From: Archilochus colubris
Lineage: Eukaryota; Chordata; Aves; Apodiformes; Trochilidae
Direction: 5' to 3'
Length of the DNA: 64,000 bases
Assembly: GCA_023079485.1 (NCBI GenBank)
Contig: CM041085.1
Coordinates: forward strand, 29,807,121 to 29,871,120
The notes beneath the pieces were generated by a model that was given only the letters and a program-made list of their open reading frames with translations, did not search any database and had not been told where the DNA came from. Both the position numbers and the translations under genes were made by a program. Shown here one piece after another: positions 21,605-34,008 of the stretch (the stretch's first letter is position 1; the number at the start of each line of letters is the position of its first letter).

Positions 21605-24600
21605 AAAATACTACTGAGCCAAAAATAAGCATCTTGTGGTCTTGTGGGTTGTAACACTGCATGGTAAGTGTATGGCAGGTTGTAAGATACAGCTCTTAGA
21701 GAGTGGCTTTATACAAAGTTCAGGCTTCCTTACCATGGAGCAGCAACCACTGGGAGAGGGCAAAGAACAGAATTAGTTTTTCCATTTCATTTCTACTTGT
21801 ATGCTTGAACACTACTGAATGAAAAGCTAGAGAAGCACAATATTAATTCTGTAGCAGTGATAGAGATAATAATAATAATACCAGAGCTTTGAAAGCTCTT
21901 TAAAATTGTAGTACTTTAAACCATTAAAATATATTACAGGAATATTACAGTACTGAAAATATTAATGTTTTCCATTACAACCAACACACAAATCACAGAT
22001 TTTACAGGTATATTCCAATCTACATTGCCCATTTAGTATGGTGGTATCTAAATAGCATATAAGTGCAACACATACCTTGTTTTCATGCTTCTCTTGTCTT
22101 CTAAGTGGCATCAAGAAAACAACAAAAAACCCCCACCTTAAATAGATAACTTAATCTACTTTGATGAGAATACAAGAGACAGGTGACAAAAACCTACTTA
22201 AACAAGGGATGAGTTAGTTATAGCTTCTTGAGATGAGAGGGATACTTCTTACTTTTTGTGAGGTACTAAAGGAGGTATTGTTTCCAATATAAAAGTGTTG
22301 AAGAATATTGTTTATTGTAGTGAAGGCCTTTTTTTTGTTTTGTTTGTAAGTTTGCTTTTTTTCTTTCAGACTCTGAAAATCAAAAGCCTCATTCCAAGGT
22401 TTTGCAGCTGAGGAGTTCTGGTATGTTTGTTCCTGTTAATATAAAATGTAGGTTGACTAATTCTTCCTGAAGGGTGTAGTCAGCTCTGAGGACAGAGGGA
22501 ATTATACCATGATCATATCTAAGAGCATGTTATTCTGTGAGTTGTAGAGAAAAAAAAAATCAGTAATACTTGCAGCAAATGTATTATGGGTAGTTTTCCA
22601 TAGTGTGTTGCTAGGGAGCCTTCTTGCTTGTCACAGATCTAGATGAACACTCTGTATTGAAGGTTCACATAACTTAATGGATTATGAAAATGAAGTTATG
22701 CTAGAAAAATGAGCTAAGAAAGGGAACTACTAAGATTGTATAGGGAAAATATTTGTATGGAAGGTACAAAAAGAAATAAAACAACTTATGATATTTAATT
22801 AATTGACCTCTAAAATGTGTAGTTTAATCATACAGTGGTTTATGTATTAAGTAAAAAACCAGTTTGGTTAGAACTTTCAATTTTGGTGCATATAACAGCT
22901 TGATATGGCATAGAAGAACTTTATTGTATAGGGTTTTTTTTAATTAGGTTTTTTTTTTATTAGTTTGCTTTATTTAAGCTGTCTGTGCATGCTGTCTACT
23001 TTTCATGTTCCATTTTCTCTGAGAGCTGAGATATGGCTGTCCAAAGTTGCAAGCAGTGAGACTGTAAACCCTGAATTTATGGCAACCTATTTGATAAGAG
23101 GAGTACAAATTAACTCAAAACCCCTATTCTTCCCTGATATAAAATGCAGCATTCAGATGAAAGTATTGACTTATCTTCAAAGGCAGTACTGCCTTTAATC
23201 TAATTGAATACTCAACTCCATTACCTGTGAGATTATACTTGCTGGGAGTCTTTTGTATTTTCCCCCTTTTTTTTCCCCAAATCTCAATGAAAATACTGAA
23301 AGTGTGATGTAGGAAGTAATTAATATTCTCACAGAGATATTTTGTTAGTTGCAATACAGAAGAACCTTAGAGAAAGTAGCTTAATTCAAGCAATAATGCA
23401 ATAAGCACTGATAAATGAACCGTATTAAAACAGATAAGAAATGAATACTGGTAAAAAAAAGAAGCTATAGAGTTCTTGTTTCAGTTCTTTCCTTTTGGAA
23501 TACAGCTACAACTATAATATGGATTACACTGACAAACTCCTTATAGAGTTTGGTCTTTGAATACAGGCATTTTCAAAAGGATCGTTACCCCCTTTTTCAC
23601 TGCAGCTTTTGTGTGCACAGCTTTTGTATAAAACATTGCCAATGTTTTCTGTGCATTTTATTGTTCAGTTCCAGTTTATGCAGGCTTGGGAGTTCATAAA
23701 ATTACTGAATGTTTTTGGCCGAGACAGCTGGGTTTTCTTTCTTGTTATCAATTAAGAATGGAAGTCCTCTGTTCCTGGATGCACCATTTCAAATAAAATA
23801 CATGCTTTGGAACAGGCAAGAGGATATTAATAAATGTGCATCCTAGTCACCATCATCTGGTCTTCTAATGTAGCACAGTAAGTAAGCCTTAGGGAGTTAC
23901 TGCAGTCTGGCACAGTTTATTGATGGGTACATGGGTTGAGCAGAAGAGATCTTAGCCCAGCACAACAAAGAAGTATTCCACAACTTGGAGTATTATGGAC
24001 AATAGCTATGCAACCTGCCAAATAAAGTAATAGGTCACCTTGCAAGTGAATCTGGAGTAAAAACATGCTGGAAACTTAACCTGTTATGTTATGATGTCTT
24101 CTTCATTGGAGTTGAAAGGGTTTCTTGCAGAACAAATCCTGTGCGTATCTTAATTTCATTCTTTTTCCCTTAAAAAACCCCACAAAAACAAACAATCAAA
24201 ACCAACAAAAAACCAACCAAACAAGGAAACCAACAAAAAAACTCAATTCCCAAGGAATTACTGTATATGGTTGGGGTGGGTATCTTTTGCTTGAGGCCTC
24301 TTTTTAAGGGTAGAAAGTGCTTTTGTTGTCTTTATTGATAATTTTTAACATACAGTTATGGTAGAGGATTGACATTTTAAAAGCTGCTTTCTTTTTCTCA
24401 TGGAAAAGCATAAATGAGACTAAACTGCACGAAGAGTCATTCTCTATCAGTAAGAGTTGCACTTTTAGTTACAAATCTGTGCTTTTGATTTGGTGTGGGG
24501 CTGTCTCTGGTAGGGACCAGGTTGTCCCCAGGACAGTGGGGGGTGCAGGTGTCAGCCTTCTGCTGTTGTTGTAGGCTTCAGGCTGCCCTAGGGTAGGGAT

Positions 24601-27600
24601 CTGTGCCCTGGCAAGAAGCAGTGGTGGCTGCTCATGTTAGTTAGCCCTGTGCAATTCAGCCTTTCTGCCCAAGTCCAGCTATTGGTGAAAACTGTACGTA
24701 ATGCTTGCCTATTTTCGTCTGCTATCCTAAAGCCAGAACACCTACCTATCTTTTCTCTTTGCTGCTGTGGAGTGGTGATGGTAGAATTTTAGGCAGCTTA
24801 CACAGAAAAGGTCAGGATGGGTTTTCAGTCTTGGCTATCTGAAGATTCCTCACCCAGTAACCTCAAAGGCAGGGTGCCTGTTACACTTGTGAATTGAGTC
24901 CATTTTATTCTCAGTAAAACTTTTGTATTCATTCCCACAAAGGGCCTGCGTGTAATTTATATTCTGTTCCTTTAAAATAAAACCAAGAAAATCCTGTTGA
25001 ACAATGCTAATCTGATCAAGGAGAAGGGAAGAACAGAAAAAACCTTAATATCCACACTGTAAAAATCTATTATTGTCCCCAAAAGTGTTACAGGGGTGTG
25101 TTCCAGTTTGCTTTCACTCCTCCACCTTTGGAAGTGGATAACCTTTATTCTGGTACAATGTTACTGTGTTAGATGTGAAAAGGTCCCCTGACATCACATG
25201 GCTAATTGGGGCTCCTCAGTGAATAGGATCTGGCCTTTTAGCAGTATCCTGAATGCACCATTGACTTGCTGACAGGAAGCCCTGTAGCGATAACAAAGGA
25301 AGAAATGATTCAGCAATCACCGGAAAGCCTCCCTTGGTTTCACATCTGCTGGTCCATCTATTTCCATGCCTGCAGAGCTGCCTTCACATGAAGGCAAAGT
25401 CTCCCATTGTTCAGTATTTGGTTCCTCTTTTCCCTTCTTTCTTTGTTTTTACTTTAAAATGTCACATTTTTCCACAGGCAGTATCAAAACAAAACAACTG
25501 CTAAGGTGATGGAGTGTCAAAAAGTATTAACTACTGGAAGCTGAAGCTGAAAATGGAGATGTGAAGACAAAGTGCTGCATTATGAACAGCAGGGTGATTT
25601 CCAAAATTAGCTAAGGAAAGTCCAATGGATTAAGTATTGTCTTACTGAACAGTGGCAGACCATTACTGGAGTCTCTGGGGCGACTCTGATGCAGCCCTTT
25701 AATAGCAAAATCCCAAATCCTGCTTTAGATAAGTTGGTTTTGGTTTGTTGCTGTAACAAAGAGACACTATTCAAAGTTTAAAATGCTTTTAGTTTTACAA
25801 TACCCAGTGTGCTTGAGCAGCTAAGAAAATATTAGGAAATTACTTTATTGAAAAACTAAAGCAAAAAGCCAGTCTTTCTGTTGATCTATTCTCCTGTGAG
25901 AGCAGAGTGTATGCCAGCATGCTGAGTGTGACTAGGGAAATTCTTTTGCTGTATTTGGGCAACATGTACACCAGGACATTTTCATACTTATCTGGATGAA
26001 CTTTTCAAAACATCAAGTGTTCTGGTCCAGACATTGGAACACAGTCAAAATTAATAAATATGCTAGGAAGAGTAGAAATAAAAACGTCTGTCTAGCCCTG
26101 ATCTTTGTTTTAAAATGTGTAACACAACATAAAGGTAACATATCTTTGTTTTGATGTGGTTCATGATGGAGGACTGTACAAATTACCATATGAAATCAAA
26201 GCAATTGTCTATATATTTGTCATCTCACTTCCTAATTAAAAGAAGTCTGAAATATATATCCCTAAAGTTGTGTTCTTTGTGCTAGTTAAATCAAAAGGAA
26301 AGTATACTTTTCTCTGCCTGTTCACAGGGAATGTTGTCCTCTTTCTGAAGCAACCTAGCTTTTCCATATTATGCCTAAAGTAAGTTCTTGTGCTACTCCT
26401 TCTCTCCCAGCCTCTTTAATTTTTTTAAGTGTTCTGTGTTTTCTGTGATGTTATATTGCTGTATGGTTTCTGGTGGTTTCTAACTTCTTAATTTAGAATT
26501 CTCTGGATTAGTTTCCTTTTTTTGAGGGGTGTACGAGAGTTAAGGATTTTTCACTGGGTTCACTAAAAATCAGGTGTGAGCTTTCTGAAGGCCCAGTGAA
26601 AATTTTGGTGGACTAATTCTGCGGAGGTGGTGTGGGTACAGTTCTGTGCCAGAGGCACTGGAGCCCAGTCAAGGTATGACAAATCTCAGGGGAATCCTTT
26701 CTGGTGAGAGCATAAAATAATTCTAGTTAAAATAATGATGATAGGTTCTTAGTTTGTCATATATTTGGAAAATGGTAGTAGCCACTCACCACTGTAAGAC
26801 TCTATGCATGGCTGGATGAGTGTGACCTGAGGGAGGACAGATGGCAAACACTACTTTTCCTCTGGGGCCTTAACAAGGTGTAAATCCCTATAAATTTTGG
26901 TGGGGTCATTGTGGAAATAAGTGTTAAACTGATACTAATATACAAGTGAAACTTCACCCATATATGCCAAAGTGACTGTCTGGAGCAGTGTGACATCCAG
27001 TTGTCATCATGAATGGGATTTTTCCAGAGGGTGGCTATAGACTAAGAAGGCACAAGATGCTTCCCAGCAATGCACTTTTTCTGCTCCTAGCAGAAGTTGC
27101 ACAATTACTTGTTGGGAAGCACTGCAGGACCATTTCAGAAGTCTTCCGAGTGCTTTATGGAGGAAAATGTGACTCAGAAACACAGGCCCTTGGCTGAAGG
27201 GAGTGTCAAGCCTTAATTATAGCTTTCTTGAAATATATAAAAGGTCAATCCCTACTTTCTGGAAAGTTGGGAATAAAAATAATACTGAAAATTTAGAGTG
27301 GGGGGTAGGGAGAGAGGGCACACATTTGAAGACCAAGATGGTTGATCCCTGTTGATCTGGAATTCAGGTATGAAAGTGAAATGAGGATATAAAGGACCAT
27401 CTTCATTGCTGAGGGACCTTCATTTGCCAGATCTATGAGCACTGTTTCAGCTACCAGTGCTTCTTCATCAAGTCTGGCACCTTATTCTCATATATTTACT
27501 GCTGTATTGTTTGTTCCCTGTACTGATATTAGTGCAAACAAGGATAAAGTACCAGTGCGTTTTGTGCAAAAAGGTGCTGTTCTATAGGACAAGTCTATTT

Positions 27601-27660
27601 TCTTGAACAGATGAACATATGGATATACACACGTGTATATATAAAAATATAAATGTTGCT
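21605..27660. other. Unique intergenic sequence
   Basis: About 6 kb without recognisable genes or transposons. An A/C-rich tract lies at 24171-24243. The stretch at about 25190-25420 is less AT-rich, with SOX-like AACAAAGG and CATTGTTC motifs, and might be a conserved element. Confidence 0.55.
24171..24243 (+). repeat. A/C-rich low-complexity tract
   Basis: Irregular AAACCCCACAAAAAC and ACCAACAAAA units, the complement-type counterpart of the G/T-rich tracts to the right. Confidence 0.85.
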
Positions 27661-27666
27661 GAAGAA

Positions 27667-27775
27667 ATTCAGCAATATTCATAGAATATTCAGCAATATT
27701 CATAGAATATTTCTATGTGTTCATAGAAATATTCTATGTATATATTCTATGAATATTCAGAAATATTCATAGAAT
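27667..27775. repeat. Cluster of perfect hairpins built from a CATAGAATATT unit
   Basis: A 21-bp unit, ATTCAGCAATATTCATAGAAT, occurs twice in tandem (27667-27708, sharing a base). Then comes a perfect 17-bp inverted repeat, CATAGAATATTTCTATG (27701-27717) against 27722-27738 with a TGTT loop. A second 14-bp inverted repeat, ATTCTATGAATATT (27744-27757) against 27762-27775, has a 4-nt loop. The motif resembles the CR1 tail word CATAGAAT, but no CR1 body adjoins it. Confidence 0.9.
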
Positions 27776-27929
27776 GCGTATACATCTATTAAGATATCTT
27801 TATATGGTAATTTAAAAAAAAAGTAGATGAACCTATGAGCATATAGATCTATCTATACCTGATCTATATATGATCCCAGAAAAGGCGTGGTGTGACTTTT
27901 CAGAGCTCCCTTCAGTCGGAGCATAGGCA

Positions 27930-28460
27930 GACAGAGGGGATTTGCCGGGGTGTGTGGGGGGGGGGGTCAGGGAGGTGCTGAGCGCCGCCGGGACCCGGCG
28001 CTGGGGGGCAGCGCTGCCGCGCTGAGAAAGCACCCGCGCTTCGGGAGCGCTGAGAGGGCTCTTAAGCTCCCTGCAGCTGAAGGGAAGCAATGCAGTCCCT
28101 GAGTGGATGCCTTTCAAGCCTCGTCCTCCTTTTTTTATTTACTTATTTTCTTTTTTCTCTGTGTGTAATTATTTAATAAGAAGTCCTACTTGCTGTTACA
28201 ATTCTCGCTAACTCTAAGCTGGTAGAGGAGGGAAGGGAGCTCGCAAGCTCTGAGCTGGGCTCTGAGCAGTTAAATGTGCTGAATGCTTCTCACAGTCTGT
28301 CTCCGCAGAGGTGTGTGCCTCTGCCAGAGGATGACAGGACCCGTGGAGGCACAGCGGTTCGGTCGGTCCATCAGCTCCCTAGAAGGCCTGGAGAGTGCGG
28401 GTCGCACCCGCACTGCACAAAAGAGAAGCCAGGGGGTCAGTCTGTCTGCCTAAGGTGGCA
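27930..28460. promoter_or_regulatory. Orphan CpG-rich patch with possible exon
   Basis: Dense CpG at about 27940-28060 (after a run of twelve or so G) and again at 28300-28420. Between them is an AT-rich gap. On the plus strand a good acceptor (TCTGTCTCCGCAG ending at 28308) precedes a 40-codon frame from ATG 28331 to TAA 28451-28453, beginning MTGPVEAQRFGRSISSLEGL. I do not recognise this peptide. The patch could be the promoter or a 5' exon of the next gene rightward (CNKSR3 in the human order), but the expected CNKSR3 start was not found. Confidence 0.4.
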
Positions 28461-30960
28461 CAAGCCTTGTTCATGTCCAGTATTTTATAAGAAATATCTA
28501 TTATTACAATGATAAATGTCCTTCTGCATACTTCGTCTTGGCATTTCTAGCACCACTGTGAGTGCTGGGGAGAGCCACTCTCTTCTGTTGTATTTCAAAG
28601 AACAATCTCTTGCAAGAAGTTTACATTATGCTTTTTTGTGGAAAACTTACCCTTTCCCCCACATTGTGCCGATATTTTCCCCGTGAATTCAAAGTAACTT
28701 GGAACTTAGAGCTATTCTCTGAGTATGTGAAGTATTAGCCAATGTGATAGAAGTAACCCATATAAAGGAAATTCTTTATCACTGAAAGCCCATTCTAAAA
28801 AAAGCTAAATATTCATTGAATGCTGCTCCTAACATGAACCTTTTAGCTTCCCTGAGGCAAAAGGATACTAAGTAGTGGTAGATATTTTCTGTAAAACTGC
28901 ATGTGCCATCCATTTTTTTTTCTGGCTCTGAGAACCAAATATTTCAGAAAGCAATTTATTTTTATTTTCTTTTTGTCATATTAGTTAAGAGACTTACCTG
29001 TTGTTTTCATAACTGGATTTTTGTTTGCTGTTTGTTTTATTTTTAGTAGCTTTTGCTTGTGCCACCAGGAAATAATAGGTTTTCCCTCAGCTACTGTTGA
29101 CACTTGTTCTAGAGTTCCCTGGGGGAGCAAGTTCCTCAAGCCCCTATCCATGTAACAAGCCACAGGGATTACTTACAGACTTCATTTGTGTATGTAGATT
29201 GATTAAGGTGCTAGGAATTGCTGTGGTCAAGCCACCTGTGCTGAGTTTTCTTATGCTGTGATAAATAACAGGTCTCTCAGTTGATAAGTGCAGTTCCTAC
29301 TACCATGTATAAAGTGCTGTGAGTGAAGTGCATTTACCTGTTTTATTTTCTGTTGGAAAAGGTATATATTCCTTGTTTATTTTGAAGTGTTAGAACCACA
29401 AAATCAAACTGCTGATGTCTTCTTTGGGTTTAGCAACAATGATAGTATCTGATTAGATAACTATGGTTTTAGATGTTACTTCTATTTCATACATGGAGAA
29501 CTGAGGCACAGCTAGGTAAAATGAATTCCTGGAAAACACCCAGAAGCACATGGCAGAAGCTGGAAAGCAATCAAGTATTCTCAGAAACAGTCATATGCTT
29601 TGTGCGCAATGGTTCTCCTTCAGTAAAACGGGAAGGATTTTCTTTTGGGAGTGAGGAGGTAAAGAATTGTGTGAGAGGCATTTAAACTCTAATGTAGTTC
29701 TAAGTGGCTGAAAAAAAGAAAGCAACAGTATGTGCTTTTTGAAACATAAATAGCTTTAAATATTTTACCAAAAAATAATTTGATGGAATGGAGGGAAAGA
29801 AGGACTAGAAGATGAGAATTAAGGGATTGGAAGACAGAAATATCTGTAAAAAAGTGAAATTGCTGTTACTGCATTGCTATAATTACTAAACTCCTAAGGG
29901 TTTGTAAATTTTATACAAATAACTCGACAAGATTTCCTTGGCCTATTGAAAGAATGCAAAATCTGCCATTACAGATTCTTATTATTCTTTATTTCCATAA
30001 TAAACAGAGAGGTGGGCTGTCCCACCTCTCTTTGCTGTAGTCTCTGAAAAGTCAGGGACCCTGTTTACAGGACAGGTGCTATAAAGCACATGCTTATCAG
30101 CTATGACTGAATAAGGCTTTTGATCCTGGCTGGTCACATTTTTCCTTTGAAACTACAAGCTGGAGAATGTGCCTTGTGATGTTGGAGCTGTTTTTTACAA
30201 AGCATCAAACCTCCCACTTCGGACATCAGAAAACAGACTTACTCTGTTGGACTGAAAATAGAAATCCCTCTCCTTCCATCATCTGCTTCTCTGATCTTGT
30301 GCCAGTAGGTCACAGCAAGGGGACTTGTCATTATGGTACTGATGTGTCTCAGTTTTATTGTCCTTTTTTCAGGGGCTGGCATTCCCTATAATACTTTATG
30401 CTTATGACAGCTTGAGCCAGGCTATTCTGCTGTTTTGTATACAAAGGGAAGTCATGTACATCATGAAGTACTTGGTCTGAGCAGCCTGCTGTCCCTGTAC
30501 TGCTTCCAGCAAATGGAATTTTGACCTGTCTGTGGGCTGATATTTGAATGTGGGCAATCTGACCAAAAGATTATTAAGAATCTGCAAAGAGCTTGCAAAA
30601 AGTTTGTTATGGTTTAGCCTTGCTTCTTTTGAGAAATAAATGCAACTCCAAAGAAACATTCACTTTCAGGCAACAAAGGCTCTGAATTTCTCTGAGACTA
30701 CTAGGAAATATTGATACTTCTGTCTCACACTTATCCAGAAAGTGAACATATATGTAAACCGTGGTGGGATTCAACAGGCAGCTGGTTAACCCCCATCATC
30801 TTGCAGAACATGTGATGCCTGTTCACAGAGAAAATATGTTAAAAGGAAAGCTGACACCTTATCTCCTCCTCATTGCTGTGATTACAGTTGGAACAGATCA
30901 TCTGTTGTGTTAGGGGCCTCCAGTCCTTTCCTTTAATGGGCCATGGGGTAAAGCAGGTTT
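28461..30960. other. Unique intergenic sequence
   Basis: No gene, RNA gene or transposon recognised. Moderately AT-rich; open frames are short. Confidence 0.55.
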
Positions 30961-30964
30961 TGGT

Positions 30965-31694
30965 AAGTGGAAACAACCCCATGGGGAGCTCCAGGCTGGG
31001 CACAGAGTGGCTGAGAGCAGCCAGGCAGAAAGGGACCTGGGAGTCTGGATTGACAGGAAGCTGAACATGAGCCAGCAGTGTGTCCAGGTAGCCAAGAAAG
31101 CCAATGGCATCCTGGAATGTATCAGGAACAGTGTGGCCTGCAGATCCTAGGAAGTGATTCTGCCCCTGTACTGAGTGCTGGTGTGGCCACACCTCGAGTT
31201 CTGTGTCCAGTTCTGGTCCCCTCAGTTCAGGAAGGAGATTGAGGTGCTGGAGCAGGTCCAAAGGAGGGCAACCACGCTGGTGAAGGGACTCCAGCACAAG
31301 TCCTGTGAGGAAGGGCTGAGGGGCTGTTCAGCCTGGAGGAGGCTCAGGGGAGACCTCATCACTCTCTACAACTCCCTGAAAGGAGGGTGTAGCCAGGTGG
31401 GGGTCGATCTCTTTTCCCAGGCAACTCTCAGCAAGACAAGAGGGCACGGTCTCAAGTTGTGCCAGGGGAGGTTTAGGTTAGATATTAGAAAGAATGTCTT
31501 TACAGAGAGGGTGATCAGACATTGGAATGGGCTGCTCAGGGAAGTAGTGGATTCTCCATCCCTGGAGATATTTAAAAAGAGACTGGATGTGGCACTCAGT
31601 GCCATGGTATGGTAGCCATGGTGGTAGTGGATCAAGGGTTGCACTTGATGATCTCTGAGGTCCCTTCCAACCCAGCTGATTCTATGATTCTATG
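30965..31694 (+). mobile_element. CR1 LINE 3' fragment, young subfamily, longest 5' extent
   Basis: Begins near AACAACCCCATGGGGAGCTC (about 30973), upstream of the point where the 8370 copy starts, and runs to TTCTATGATTCTATGA. The ORF2 C-terminus is broken by in-frame stops near 31147 and 31172 and by a deletion around 31320 that removes part of the [11 protein letters not shown] block. The frame then stays open to [10 protein letters not shown] near 31613. It is more decayed than the 8370 copy but belongs to the same group. Confidence 0.94.
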
Positions 31695-33926
31695 ATACTC
31701 TCCAGTATTCCAGAAAGCTCCAAGAACATGCTCAAACATGCATGTATAACACTGAAGGCAAAATAATGCCGTTTCTAAAACAATTTCCTTGTGTAGCAAG
31801 TCTTGTGTATGCAGTTATGGCCCATGTGTGTCACTGGCAAAACTAAAGATAAACAGTTTCAAATGGACACAGCCTGGAATATAGCTGCCTGGCTGTGCTC
31901 AGGTAGCCACAGAGTGTGCTGGTTAACACCAGTGTGCCTTAGACATAAGGAACGAAGAGAAAGGCTGCTGTGTGGTCTTGCACAGTGGAAATGATGAGTG
32001 ACATCCATGAGTTACTGATTGGAAAGGTATGTGCTGCTTTCCCTGTCAAATTGAGTTAGAGACCTATTATAATTATTTCTGGTGATCACATAAGTTTGTT
32101 GGCAATACATTATTACTTAAGAATGTAAAAGGATTGCTGTTATGGTGATTTTAGGAGTAATCTTTTAATTGCAATTTCAGTATTGTGTTTCCTATAAGCC
32201 TTTATTTTGACTATAAAAATGTAGTTGGAGTAGTAATGTAGTAATTTTTTTTAAATGTCTGGTTTGGGTTTTAAAGTCACAAATCTTTTGTTTTCCAGTG
32301 ATCAAGCACTATTAGTCTCTGATAAAAACCTTCAAATATATTTTATATTTCTAAATATTTTTGAAGAACCACTACTACATAGGAAAAATCATCAAGTCCT
32401 TAAAAATACAGTTAAGGGATAGGTGGGTTAAGGGTTGACAGACAGGCTGTTAGCATCTTGAGCAGGGTTTTTTTGTTTGTTTGTTTGTTTGATTGATTTC
32501 TTAAAAAAATATAAACCAGTGTAAATAAGAGTACCTTTTTTAATGAAACGATGCATGTACAAAATGTGCAAAACCAGCAATACTAAATAAACTAAGTCAA
32601 AGTGTTGCAAACAGAGTTGTTAACTTAGAAAGGAGTATTTTTAAACCAGGTTTGATGAAGGAAGAGAAATTGAGGGCTCGAGGTGAGAGAGGAAGCTTGG
32701 CAGAGAGGGGAGATGTGCCTGGCAGAAGTCTGCAAGGACTTGGACGTTCCTGCTGAGGAAGGAAGGTGCTCAGGTGCACCAACAGGGTGAGCCCCCAGGT
32801 GGCACACAAGCAGGGCTGATGTTCATGCATAGCTGCAAAGCTGTGCATGGACAGATTGTGCAGAGTGTCATGATAGGAGCACTCCAATGCTGTCTTTGAA
32901 ATCAGGCCTTTGAGCTGGTCATTCATGTTTAAGTCCTTCAGCCATGCTGGGTCACCCTGAGGACGGGCAGGATGCAAGTATAGTTTGAAGTTTTTTCTCC
33001 GTGTCTCATCTTTCAGTACAACACCCTTCAACCACACCAAAGAATCTACTGGATTTCATCCAGACTTTCCTTGTTCTTAAAGCTGGATTTACTAGACTTT
33101 AAGTAACAATGAAATGTGAACTGATTTTGTCAGTCTGGCTGCTCTTTTAGCTTCTCAGACAAGAACAATGCAACCACACATCTGACAGGCCGGGATGCTG
33201 CTAAAACCAGAGCATGTAGGAGTTAGATCCCAGGGCAGCAAAACTGCTGGCTCACAGTCTGTGCTAAAGTTCAAACTGTGGAGAGTTGTGGTATTCTTCC
33301 ATTAATGTCAGTAACTCTGGTTGATGGTGGTTTATATCCTCATGCCTTTGCTTCCAGAATCTTTAGAGCAGCCTTTGCCATGTGAATAGTTAAAGAGCTA
33401 GTAGCAAAGCCTGAACATGTTCTGGTCCCCTTTTCTGAGCTGGCTTTCCCAGGGTGCTGGAGTAATAACTCCATTCTCCACCTCAAGGATGCTTCTTTTT
33501 AAGTGGCACTGAGAAGCAGAGCTCATTCAAAGGACAGAAAAAAACAGGCTCCTTGTTCAAGCAACCAACTAGTTGAGGAATATTTGGTGGGGTGCCAAAG
33601 CTCCTTCTGCCTACCAATGACCCACAGGTGAACTCTGGGAATACTGAACTCTGTGGGAAAAATCTTTCAATTCCCCTTCTTTCAGCCAGATCTTTCCAAA
33701 CCTAATACCTACTCTTTTTGTCTGAACTGTTCTTCTTTTCCTTGGTATGAATATGGTCTGAAACAATGCAAAGGGAAGTTGCTGATTTCAATACCAAAAA
33801 TTTAAGAGGGACCTAATATTCACAGAATGAATTACGGCTTTGCAGCAGCTGAGACACAAGCCAGAAGTCAGGAGTTTGCAGGAAATTCGCTCTCTAAGGA
33901 GTACAAATATCTTACCCGTTTTTCCT

Positions 33927-34008
33927 GGGGTTTTTTTGTTTGTTTCTTTTGGGGTTTTGGTTTTCTTTTGGGGTTTTTTTTTTTTTGCTTTTTTTGTTTG
34001 TTTTTTCC
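33927..34008 (+). repeat. G/T-rich tract
   Basis: Irregular GGGGTTTT and TTTGTTTG units, including GGGGTTTTGG and TTTTCTTTTGGGG. Low-complexity hydrophobic Phe/Gly open frames over it are artefacts. Confidence 0.85.

Noticed and set aside
33927..34008. Telomere-like GGGGTTTT words as interstitial telomere
   Set aside because: Units are irregular and not the vertebrate TTAGGG repeat; similar low-complexity tracts recur across the window.
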